From the NCBI GenBank assembly GCA_029204225.1, contig CM055102.1, forward strand, positions 4,048,279 to 4,112,278: 64,000 nucleotides of DNA, read 5' to 3'. Position 1 is the stretch's first letter, and every line of letters begins with the position of its first letter. Below the pieces are notes generated by a model. It was not told where the DNA came from. It saw only the letters and a list, made by a program, of their open reading frames with translations, and searched no databases. Origin of the DNA: Diphasiastrum complanatum. Taxonomy: Eukaryota > Streptophyta > Lycopodiopsida > Lycopodiales > Lycopodiaceae. Positions 11,565 through 22,745 of this stretch are shown one piece after another. Made by a program: the position numbers and the translations under genes.

Positions 11565-12461
11565 CCAATCCCTCTCCTATAGAGGAGCCTATAGACATCG
11601 TTTCCTTTTCTCAAACCAAACAAACTGCAGATCATGTTTTACAATCAGTTTGGAGGCTTAACATGATAGTTTTCTTACAGATTCTTTCAGATACACATGT
11701 AATAAACTGTGCTTTCTAAGCACAGGCTTGTATTCTAATTCTTATATACATAGAAACTTAAGAGAGACTTACTATTTGGCCGTGTATCTAGACCATAGCC
11801 ACTTTACGATTGGATATGGATAATGCGTTCAGATTGTGCAAGAATGATAAGATTCTGAACTCATGCCATGGAACCAATTCTCACATGGGGGTTGTGAATC
11901 AACCCCAACATTGAAAGAGCTATAATTATTACCATATGTCTTGTAGTCTTCAGGAGGGTTTATAAACAATAAGTATAGTTTTTCCACCCAATATGGGCAA
12001 TGCCTCTTTAATGATGCAGTTTGTGACTATCTAGCAGCCTAGCAGGTCTCTTCTTTTCAAAATTTTTTGTCTGGAAACTTGCAAAGCAGTTCAATTTGTT
12101 GTTGAAAATGCACTCTAAAAATTCATGCTACAATGCTACATCTTGCACTTTAGATCTAGATTATCATTTTGAAACAGAAGAAATAAAAACACAAGTTAGT
12201 GCATCATTGTTTCTTGCTGTTGATGATATGATATAGTATTATGAAGTAAATACTTAAACGTAATGGATACTTCATGCATATCTGCCCATTGTTTGGGCTC
12301 CTTGGAAAACATAATGTCATTTTTTTTTTAATTTGCTGCCCATTCTAGCGTGCGCTTCAGGCGTCAGGCCTACGCCTGCCATGTGGCAGCGTCAGAGTGG
12401 TCAAACTGCTCATTATGTTTCATAGTGAGCATGTAAAAATTTTAAAAGTATCCATTACGCA
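11565..12461 (+). other. 3' UTR of the bHLH gene and gene-free flank
   Basis: Directly after the stop codon the sequence becomes AT-rich. AATAAA lies at about 11700, followed by a T-rich stretch, a plausible plant polyadenylation signal. From about 11760 to 12461 no coding region, tRNA or transposon motif was recognised. Confidence 0.45.
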
Positions 12462-12597
12462 ATGGAAGGAGTCCGGGCACCGGCCATTCTGCCCGGCTCA
12501 GCTTTCCAAAAAAAATTTGGCTCGGCCCCTCCGGGCCTCGCTTAAAAATTCTGGAAATTTTTAGCGGGCAAAATGGCATGTGCCCGGCTCCTTCCAT
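12462..12597. repeat. GC-rich 136-bp foldback, MITE-like
   Basis: The left arm starts ATGGAAGGAGTCCGGGCAC and the right arm ends GTGCCCGGCTCCTTCCAT. The arms pair over about 32 bases with a few mismatches. The loop holds a further small palindrome (TTAAAAATT.GGAAATTTTTA). Composition is sharply GC-rich within AT-rich flanks. No target duplication is clear, so a MITE, a decayed transposon end or a hairpin RNA locus are all open. Confidence 0.6.
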
Positions 12598-15500
12598 AAT
12601 ACATAAGTTGTTCGTAAAAGCTTCACAATTATGTAAAGTTACCTTTATTCACATATGTTCAAACCTCTAAATGCACGCCTTTGTAAGTTCAATAGCATTT
12701 ACTCACCATTGCAGCCGCCAAGCTTGCACCTTGTTAGCTTAACTAGTCCCTCGACAATCAATGTAGAGATCCTCCTTCATTTTGAAGCTTGTGTGGAGAC
12801 CAACTTGCACAACTTACTAATTCATGTTCCCTTTTCAAGTGTCACTCTTCTAGCATAGGATGCCATCACAACAAATGCGGGTGCATGATGAGCTAGCTTT
12901 TGCCTCTACATGTTGTTACTACTACATTCAATAGTTAGTCGACTTCCATGGATAACATATTAGCTATGGGTCTTCTCTTGATGATTGTAGCATTGGTCTG
13001 AAATCTTAAGTATCCTAGTACATTTTACTTATGTTGTCGAGCTATTTCATAAGTTTTACAAGATTGTTAAAGGTGTAATCTTCTGGGCAAATTTTTTCCA
13101 TCACACAATGCACATATGGATATTGAAGCATGTATCATCATCAACATCCATGCAATTTTAGCAAGACATGTTGTAAAGGTTTCATTCTCTATAGTGATGG
13201 TAACCAAAATGCTTGTCTATACTTTATCCATGCTTTTAGGCTTTTATAGCATGTCTTGTACCCCTTTCCATACTAGTCTTTACAAATATGGCCACCAAAG
13301 TTCGCAAGCTACATGCATTATGAAACAAGGATGAGCACAATGATAACAATAATTTTCAGTTTCAATGCAAAAACAAATACAATAGTAGTGAAGATTATAC
13401 TTAGAAATTTTGCTTCTAAAATTTTCCTCCCTCCTGATCCCAGGTGAACTTGCCATACATTCTTGCTCATATTAGTTGGAATAATTTTGTAGTAATTCCC
13501 TTTTCACATCTCTCTAGTCTCACTCAGAGCACCAATTGAGCTTCATGGCATTGTTGGATTTTCACCTGGCTCTTCTAATTAGTTAATATCTTCTCCTAGT
13601 TAAAAGACGCATTGTATTTGAGGCCCAGTGTTTCTAAAGGCATTAGATTGGGAAAGCTCCTTAGACAACAAATCCAAAACTTTAAATGAAATACAACAAC
13701 ATTACTCGTTATTTTTTGAAGATCATAGTACACTACAAAATTCTTCCAATAGAGCACTTGTGGATAAAGGTCTTTTTTTGGAAGATTCTCTTGAAGAATC
13801 TTCCAAAAAAATCAGATAAATGGATGCCAACGAAAATTTCTTATAATGTTCTAAGTGTTGGTGGTTGTAGTAAATTCTATAGGACTTGGATTTTCAAGAA
13901 TAGCCAATTTCTAGCTTTCTACACAAGAGCACAAATAATGCTTGATCTCGCTTTGTTGTGAAATGAATAAGCTTAGGACCTGAAATGGATATAACCAATC
14001 CATGAGGGATTGGATGCAAGTTATAATTGACACAATTTTGATAAGAAGCCAGAGTAGTCAAGATCTTTGTGTGAATTAAGAAAAGAGGCTTCACACATGT
14101 GAAGTACAACTTGATGTACGAAAAAATACTAGAGAGAAAAGTACAGGCAATCATAAATGCATTGGACACAACAAATTGCAAAAGGGAGATCTAGACAAGC
14201 TTAATGAAAAATCCACAATTTCACTCCAAAATTGTATATACATAATGAGGTCTAAGATGAGTATATACAAGGCATGAGGCTTGGGCTGATCTAACCTATT
14301 TCACACATGTGAGATAGTCTTGTGACTTTTCCTTTGCCTCCTCCTAAAGTCTCATACAAGTCTATGGCCATCCAATCAAATTGCACCAACTCAAAAAGCC
14401 TACAATGAAGAAAAATTGATTTTAGCTTGGAAAACTTCACTATTTGCCATATTGGCCTTTGAGATTATCTACTAGCCAACTTAGGTCTATCTTTCGCATG
14501 TGGGAATAGCCTCCACCCTATGTACAAAATATATGGTTTTAATCAAGCTGGAATTTGCATTTTTCTTCCTTGGAAAATAGCTTGATTAAAGTATAAAAAA
14601 TTATGCATAACTTCATGGGTTGATTTTGGATTCATAAATGGATCATTTACAAGTACAATGGTGTGAGGATCAATCAATAAATTTGATGAATATTCATGAT
14701 GACCATATGCAAGAAAAAATCTCCTTGAAGTTGACCTCTTCCAAGATGAAGTGGAGAGCTTTGCACCATCCTAGCACCTTTGACATCGATTCTTTTCATG
14801 TTTGATAAAGATGCTTGATCTTGAGGCTTAGTCCTCTTTGATGTTGCTTCTCCTACTTGATGGAAACCCAAGACCTCCTATCCTCATAATGAGCACAAAG
14901 ATCAAGATCACAAAGTATGCACTTGTCAAGATTATCAAGATTATGCATGTTAGAATAATAATAAGTCCACAAACTATCAATTCTTTGCATGATTTCTCCA
15001 ATCTTGTAATCAAAGGAACTTTGAAATCAATGAGGGTAAATATTTGGTTATGGAGATAAGTGCTCTTAGAGGATGATTCACTTATTCTCACAAAAAGTAT
15101 ACAACATGCCTCTAGATTTCAGAATTTACAATTTTCCAAATCATGAATGACCAAATCATTCTTACTCTCATAAAATCCAAGATCACATATATCATGAAAC
15201 CATTGACATTCCCTTGACTTCATATCCAATGGAAGATTGCAAGGAAAACAAGCTTTCTTATCAATTAAGGCATCACACTCAATTAGCATTGCGATAATTT
15301 AACTTTGAGATTCAAAAACCTCTAAAGATAAATGGTTCTTCAGAAGATGTTAAGCAAGCAAAAACGGAAGTTTTGGAGTGTATACCATCTTGCATATCAA
15401 CTTAATTTTGCTTTTCCTTTTCATAATAAGTGAGCCTCATAGGGTCGGCCTTGGCTCTAGATGACCTTTTTGAAGCACTTGCAATTTGAGGTTGCTCCTC

Positions 15501-15679
15501 CTCAATCTTGCTTGACTCCTCTTGGATCTCAATAAAGGCTTTGGCATTCTAAATTGAACATTTGAAGCACGATCAAGCATATTCATATTTAGCTCATCAA
15601 ATGTTTCATGTTGATTAGAATCTTATTGGAAGAAAGAAAAACACCTTTGAAAGACTTGTTTGTGTGTCCTTGAGAGAAT
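12598..15679. other. Gene-free AT-rich region, probably old repeat
   Basis: Only short unrelated frames occur. TTCACACATGTGAA-like motifs at 14090 and 14301 resemble those near the LTR ends of the Copia family at 17301 and 22080, so part of this stretch may be old LTR. No domain, tRNA or clean repeat boundary was found. Confidence 0.35.
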
Positions 15680-16268
15680 CTAAGGCTCACATATCTTACC
15701 ACTTTTGAAAAAAGATCTTGGTAGGCCGAGAGCTACATCTTTGTTGCACTTGTTCTCCACTTGCGCCAAGTCCTCCTTTGCCATCATCACACTCACATTA
15801 GAGCCATTTGAATCAAGCCTAAGCAATCTTCCTTGCTTAAAGCCATGATAAGAGAGTAGTCTTGAGAAATAGTCCCATTGGAATGCCATGCAGGAAGATG
15901 CCCCACTATCTATCCACCAAATGTCACTTGAGTTGCCTTTGCTTCTTGATAAAGTGGTTGATGCCATCAAAGATCATTCAAAATCGTTTAGGCTCTTCCT
16001 CATTTGTAAGATTGCTTTATTTTTTCTCCTCTTGTGAAAGTTTTCTCTTGAAGCATCGGGATGCATAATGTCCTTTCTTACCCAAAAAAAACAAATTGTC
16101 TTTGGATTTGTCCTTCTTACCATTTTCCTTAGAGCTTACTTGAGCTTTTTCAGTATTAATGGGTCTCCTCCTTGTTTTTTGTTGGGTTCTTTTCCTTTCC
16201 ACTTGTGAAAAATACAAAAAGTCATCTATGTTGAGTTTAGGGATGTTACAAATTTTATTTGTTACCAT
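15680..16268 (-). pseudogene. Copia gag-protease scrap (minus strand)
   Basis: Frame 16268-16017 has a Lys-rich linker and a broken CCHC knuckle: the second half GKKGHYASRC is intact but the first two Cys are now Leu. Frame 15970-15680 has the protease motif IWWIDSGASSCM, then jumps to QGRLLRLDS of the gag-pre-integrase segment, so most of the protease body is deleted. The order on minus is correct for Copia. No polymerase follows. Confidence 0.75.
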
Positions 16269-17300
16269 CTATGTGTAAGCTAGTGATAGGGCCATTTTTG
16301 GTCTAGGAGGCAAAATAATCAAGTACACATGTATTTCCATGAATAGGCCAAAAGTGATTTATGATGTAGCTCGAGCTAGTTGGGCTCACTACAAGTGTCA
16401 AGATTAGATTTGATGAGTGACCAATTCCAAAGTGTTGGCATGAGGTTAAGGGTCCAATCATAAGTGAGAATTTCATAAGAAGGGTCCAATCAAATTAAGA
16501 GGGCCATGAGTCACTCATCCAATAGGAATCAAGAGGTGGTACAAAAGGGGTCCAGTAGGAAATGAGCATGGACTACCTCGAGTTAGTAGTAGTAGGATGA
16601 ATCATTTCATTACATACTAACTTTTTTTTAGATCAATGTGAGATTGTGTGATTCTAGTCATTATTGGTTTCTCTCTCTACCTGAGGCCTTTTACTTGCTT
16701 TCTCTCTCTACCTAAGAGCAAGGTGTTCTAGTACTTAGTTTTTTTTTTTTCATGCAAGAGTCTCCACACGTGTGAAAGTGTTAGTTTATTCTTCTATTGG
16801 CCAAATAATCGATTTTTAATCTTCATCCACTTATTATCTAGTTCTTTAGTTTTCTTTCTGTTTTTACACAATCTGCAGAAATACTCGGGGATCGCTAATA
16901 GGTGGCTCTGACATATCGGGCATCATCTGACATATTGGACATAGTCCGAACTATCAGATGAAAGACAACTATTGTTCTACAGACTTGCCCTAACCGTTTA
17001 GCAAGTAAATTTCTAGGAAGTCCTACTGGATGGATGCTAACTCATTATGGCCAACTTGCTATCGTGATTTGCGACCTAATTAGCTGTCCTACTGGATGTG
17101 CGTTATTCGCTTAGTATAAATAGCTAATCATTAAACATTTTTATAATGCTATTTTCTAGCTTCGTTTCTATCTTGGCTCAGAGCCTAGCATTGCTACTCG
17201 GGCTTACTGCTTATCAGCGAAAGTGTCAGACAGAGTTTCCAGTTACTCAGAGATAGCTAGAGTACGCGGTTTCTATCCACAATTGTCTTGTGGTCATCAT
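16269..17300 (+). repeat. Left part of an outer Copia LTR, interrupted at 17300
   Basis: The last ~80 bases (from about 17230: TACGCGGTTTC...ATTGTCTTGTG) match an LTR segment also seen at 30150, 51790 and, inverted, at 33190-33240. After the 17301-22109 insertion the same LTR continues at 22110. CACACGTGTG lies at 16765. The left boundary of this LTR was not found; sequence before about 16900 may be unrelated. Confidence 0.55.
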
Positions 17301-18155
17301 TGTGAAGAATAAAAAGCCATTCAACTTGACTATAGAGGTTGATGAAGATTTTCATCATACATATACATTTACATATTGTAAATATCATTCTTAGTCTTGT
17401 ATAAACTCGAGCTAAATCACATGCAATAGTGTCAAGTTGTCATTTATGACATGCGGAATGTCTAGATTGGTCAAATATAACATGCATGTAGATTTAGACA
17501 TAGAAATGGCCAAATTTGGTCCAATAGGAACTCGAGGTAGTTCAAGAGTCCTAAGTTTTCATTGTGACATGCAAAGCATGCAAAAGTAGTAATGGACACA
17601 TGCATGGTGATCTGTACATATCTAGTTGAGAAATTGACATTTGTAGAAAGGAGGTAGAAGTTAGGTGCAATCTTTGCATGCAAGCTGTTAGGTGTCAACA
17701 TATTGGTATTAGGCTTGTAGATGTGGCTAAATGTGGTTGAGTACCATGATCTATTGCTCTCCTATACATGTACATGAGGTTCTCTCATAATGTTAATGAT
17801 GAATCAAGCTATCTTGGTGTCATAATGTCAACATAGATAGTTAGTCTTTGATTTGCAAAACTGGAGATTCAAGTTAAAGGACACAACAGCATAAACATCT
17901 TGTAATTGTATTCTCTCTCTAACTTGATATTGGTGTATTCTTCATTAATATTTTTGCTTGTGTACTTTCCCTTTTGATGAGATCTTAATGAAGCTTTGAT
18001 CAGTAGCATTCTAGATTATGCTCTAGCCATAGGATCTCATGGTAGATTGTAGTATTACTCTACATGTGATCTGTGTGCCATCATAAAGCATGGTAAAGGT
18101 CATTCACACTTCTTTTGTAGTTCCCCACACATGTGAATGTTCAAGATTTTTCACA
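17301..18155 (+). repeat. 5' LTR of the nested element
   Basis: It runs from TGTGAAGAAT to TTTTTCACA, 855 bases, with the inverted ends TGTGAA/TTCACA. It is clearly alignable to 21292-22109 over its length, with scattered substitutions and small indels. CACACATGTG lies 20 bases before its end. Confidence 0.88.
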
Positions 18156-18167
18156 TGGTATCAGAGC
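18156..18167 (+). promoter_or_regulatory. Primer-binding site of the nested element
   Basis: TGGTATCAGAGC directly follows the LTR end TTCACA with no spacer. It is an exact match to the plant initiator tRNA-Met primer site. Confidence 0.92.
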
Positions 18168-18879
18168 CATACTGCTTTGAATGCTATTAACATCAAATGT
18201 ATGAAGAATTTTGTGACAATTCAGGCTAAGAAGTTGTTTACCACTTTTCTGCTATCTAGTATTGAACAGTTTTTGGATCAAAGAGGTTAGAATTGATATT
18301 TTCAAGTATGAACAGAGGATGCATGAAATTCTAACAGTTCGCACGTGTGAAAATCAAAGTACTTCATTTCATTCTATATGTTATATCCAAAGGTAGTGAC
18401 ATTATAGCTTGTTGGAAAGCTAGAAGAGTCTACTTTCTAGTGCAATTGGCTTCAATTCATTCTGATGATACTAGTAGGAGTTATTAGCTCTTAAATAGGG
18501 GTAGGGAGAGACCCAAAAACTGATTGGACACTTTTTGAATTGATTATATCGCATGCATGATTCAAAATTCTCATTTTTTGTAGTCAATCATAGATTTGTA
18601 AAGTTAGAACAAAATCTTTCTTGGTTCTTTATGGTGTGATGGACATAGTATTAGGAATTGAAGTTGAACCTGAAGCTTATGATGAGGCTCAAAGGTTCAA
18701 GAAAAGAGCAAGATCTCTAATGATATGTTGAGAGAAATAAGTTCTTGCAACTCGACCAAGCAGGCTTGGTAAATCCTTAAGAACGTTTTTGAAGCAAAGA
18801 TCAATCAAGACTTCTTACTCTTAGAAATCAGATCTTTTCTAGTTTCCAAAGAGTTGATGAAAGTGCTTCAAGTTCTGTA

Positions 18880-19523
18880 ATGAGAGTTAAAGATCTTCAC
18901 AGAGAGATAGCATGCATAGGAGATACTCTAGAGAACCGTGATCTTGTTCAAGTAGTCCTTAGTGGACTTAGAGAAGAGTATGCAAATCTTGTGCAACTTT
19001 ATGCTATCAGGGAGGAGCTACCATCTTTGGAGGCTCTTCATGATGCTCTTATTGCTGAAGAAAGCAAGCAAAAGAACAAGTTGCTGAAGATCAACACACT
19101 TTCAAGGAAGGATTGTGGTGATGGCAAAGCTCACTTTGCCAAGGACAAGTCAAGAGGGAGGAGCAAGAAACAATTTTTTCAAGCCTTCACCAAGGACAAA
19201 TCAAAGGACAAAGCAAAGAACAAAGACTACGGAGGAACAAAAGATGATTCAACTCATTCTTCTATCTTCAATAAGAAGACTCAAGATCACACATGATTAG
19301 CATCAAGAGTTCTTTTGTTTTTATTGAATCTTGTCAAGAACTTAGAGAATCAATATACATTGATGTTGGTGATACATGTTCTGTTGAAGGAGTTGGATGT
19401 ATATCCTTGAATCTTGCATCTTCAATGAATTTTACACTTTCCAATGTACTCTATATAATCTCTGTCTTCAATGGTCAAGGACATCAAGCCAAGAGAGGCT
19501 TGTTTTATGGCAAAATCACATAA
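18880..19523 (+). pseudogene. gag and protease remnant of the nested element
   Basis: Frame 18880-19296 encodes a UBN2-type Gag segment (DLHREIACIGDTL, then DLVQVVLSGLREEYANLV) and a Lys-rich basic tail. Upstream frames are interrupted by stops. Frame 19293-19523 contains a protease-like end (SVEGVGCISL, NVLYI), but the DSGA catalytic motif and the zinc knuckle are missing. Downstream frames (20121-20459, 20486-20698) have no recognised domain. Confidence 0.7.
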
Positions 19524-21291
19524 GGATTTATAATTGATGTCTTCTACCAAGACAAAACATCCAATGGATTTGGAACACTCAGATGTTCACCTTTCTTCAT
19601 CTATAAGCAAGAGAGATGCCTCTTGATTTCCTAATCTTATTGATGGTTTCACAAGTAACCAATGGCTATGTCTTGTTTCTCCAAGTTTTATGGTGCACGT
19701 TGTACCTTAGTATTCTTGAAGGCTATTGCTTTGCATGTGTTTTCTTGGAAGAAAAGAAAGATGGAGATCCAAGTCTATGGATCATGGTTGGATGTTTATC
19801 CAGCAAGGAGGTTTATAAGGCCTTTATACTCTCTATCTCAAAGGTTTTTGAGTATGGAGATTTCATTGATTTTGAAGATCTATTTTCAATCTTGGAAGGG
19901 ACCAAGAGCATAGTGTCTCTAAGTGCATCAAAAGTTCATTCTATGGAGAAAAGCCAACTTATGATGGAGTCAAGGTTTGAGGAGGAGTATCCTCAATATT
20001 TGCATCCAAAGAGATCTTCATTGTACAAGGCCAAGTCCTTGTTCATCTTATTTCATGGAAAATAAAGGATAAACTGAAGGTGGTATTCATTCTATTGTAC
20101 ACACGTATGTTTCTCTTTCTTTGGTTGATGTTGTATCTTGCTTAGTTAAGATTTGCTTATTTCAAAGATTAAGTAAGACCATTCTAAATTTGAATGTTGT
20201 CTTTAGTTTGGAATTTAATCTAGTCATAAGTGACTTAATTATGTTTCCAAGTAATTTAGAAAGCGAGATATTATACCATCATTTATGTGCTCTTAAATTG
20301 AGTAAGTGCAAGAATAAGAACAAGCTCAAACATATTGAAAAATATGTTCTTTCATGTGATGAGGCATGTTGTAAACTTCTTGTGAGGTTAAGTGAAGCAT
20401 CCAATGAGGACACTTACACTCTCAAGAAAGTATTTAGCCCCCCAATAAGATCAAGTTAGAGTTTGATATCAAGATTAAATCCTTTGTGGATAGAGTTCAT
20501 AGTGTTTGGACTAGTGAAGCTAGTTTGCTTAATATTGATTGTAGCTCATGTTTTGATCTTTATATCTATGATCTAGGTGATCATGATGAGGATTTCGGGC
20601 CTCCCAAATTTTTCAGATTCTTTTGCAGCCATCTTCATGCAAGTGGACTTCTCAAATCCGAGATCAGTATCAAGCATGGAGGAGGCATATCGACGTAGTA
20701 CCAGATTGGTGGAATATTTTTCAAAGGCACATTAGAGGAGTTCTTAATCCAAAAAAGACCCTTTGTAAAGATTCTTTTTATATTTTTTCTCAATCTTTTC
20801 TTACACATGGACCAATGAAAACACTCAAATTTGAAATTTACGTAACGTAACGTTTTGAGTCCACATTTTGATTCCACACTAAAAATGGCATAACTTTTTA
20901 GTAGTAAGTCCAAATTTAGTGGAGTTTGGTGCATTGGAAAGCGCTCGACAAGGGCTTTCAACGATATGTTAGATGACATACTTCTAAGCTACAATTGAAA
21001 TGTTATGGCAAGTCAAATGTATTAGTGTTATAATATTTTAATGATATAAACTACATCTTGCACGAATTTTTAAAGGGTCTTTTTGGAGCTCAAAACTCCT
21101 CTAATGTTTGGAAAAGATTTCTATCAAAGAGATCTTATCGTAGATGTGGTAAGGTGCTCCTATGATGGATTCTTTGATCATCTTCAATTCAAATGCAAAG
21201 AATCCACACAAAAAGTTCCTTCATCAACAATTGGACCAACCTTGGAGGATTTAAAGTTCAAATGATCAAGACAAGTTGATAACATTTTAGG

Positions 21292-22109
21292 AGTGAAGAA
21301 TAAAAAGCCATTCAACTTGACTATAGGGGTTGATGAAGATTTTCATCATACATGTACATTTACATATTGTAAATATCATTCTTAGTCTTGTAGAAACTTG
21401 AGCTACCTCACATGCAATAGTGTCAAGTTGTCATTTATGACATGCGTAATGTCTAGATTGGTCAAATATGACATGCATGTAGATTTAGACATAGAAATGG
21501 CCAAATTTGGGCTAGTAGGAACTTGAGGTAGTTCAAGAGCATTGTGTCCTAAGTTTCCATTGTGACATGCAAAGCATGAAAAAGTAGTAATGGACACATG
21601 CATGGTGATTTGTACATATCTAGTTGAGAAATTGACATAAAAGTAGGTAGAAGGTAGGTGCAATCTTTGCATGCAAGTTGTTAGGTGTCAATATATTGGT
21701 AGATTAGGCTTGTAGATGTGGCTAAATGTGGTTGCATGCTAGTAGTACCACGAGCTATTGCTCTCCTATGAATGTACAAGAGGTTCTCTCATATTGTTAA
21801 TGATGAGCTATCTTGGTGTCATAATGTCAAAATTGGATGTCACACTATTTCGCTTGTAATTGTATTCTTTCTCTAACTCGAGATTGGTGTATTCTTCATA
21901 CATATTTTTGCTTGTGTACTTTCCCTTTTGATGAGGTCTTAATGAAGCTTTGATTAGTAGCATTCTAGATTATGCTCCAGCCATAGGGTCTGATGGTAGA
22001 TTGTAGTATTACTCTACATGTGATTTGTGTGCTATCATAAAGCATGGTAAAGATCATTCACACTTCTTTTGTGGTTCTCCACACGTGTGAATATTCTCGA
22101 TTTTTCACA
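21292..22109 (+). repeat. 3' LTR of the nested element
   Basis: An 818-base partner of the 5' LTR. The first base is A instead of T, and CACACGTGTG at 22080 replaces CACACATGTG of the other copy, a CpG-type transition. It is followed by the target duplication ATCAT. Confidence 0.88.
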
Positions 22110-22459
22110 ATCATCTTTTGATTTGTACATGCTTTATGCTGAATCAATCTACTCCTTTTGTTGTGTTCAGTATTATGTCAGAATGTATGCTTCTCTATAA
22201 TTGTTTTGTAGCTAATAATCTCTTATAGTCTTGTCTGATAATTCCACACTTCATTGTTTGGCTACGTAATCACTATCGTATTGGCAATTTCAAAATTGGT
22301 TACTATATTAAAATTGATCATGACTTTTGTCACTACTATTTTGTTCAATTTTGATAGGCGTAGTCGTGCATTAGGAAAGAAGGCTCCATTCCGCTATGCT
22401 CGATAAGTCGCAGCAGTCTTCGACTTGTCGTTATTGCATTTCATTCTCTCTTTCCAACA
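22110..22459 (+). repeat. Right part of the outer Copia LTR
   Basis: Continues the LTR broken at 17300 and ends TTTCCAACA, like the CTACAACA end of the LTR at 30648. TGGTATCAAAAA, a decayed primer site, follows at 22460-22471. Together with 16269-17300 it makes the 5' LTR of the element whose coding region starts at 22746. Confidence 0.7.
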
Positions 22460-22745
22460 TGGTATCAAAAATCTAGTATTTTATATCAGAGCATACCTTC
22501 CTGATATCAGAGCGATTTGTTATATCAGAATTCTAATACTTGATATCTTTCATGATATCAAATTGATATCATTAGATACTTTTCACAGTATTATATTCTT
22601 CAATTTGTGGTATCGAATTTCAATATCAGATAGTTAATTTCCAATTGTAGGGCAACACGGCATCTCTCTCTTAGCGTCATCAATTTATCGACGGACTAAT
22701 GTTCCAGATGGATTCTCAAAGTAAATCCGGTCTTATCATAGAAAG

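Larger units (their letters stand above)
17301..22109 (+). mobile_element. Nested Copia-derived LTR element with 5-bp target duplication
   Basis: Two direct LTRs (17301-18155 and 21292-22109) bound a 3.1-kb interior. Both end TTCACA and start (T/A)GTGAAGAAT, and the outer flanks are ATCAT at 17296-17300 and 22110-22114, a 5-bp target duplication. The interior has a tRNA-Met primer site at 18156, a UBN2 gag fragment, a protease scrap, and then no integrase, RT or RNase H. It is therefore non-autonomous: it could only move using proteins of a related Copia element. It sits inside the LTR of the outer Copia element at 22110-25567. Confidence 0.88.
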
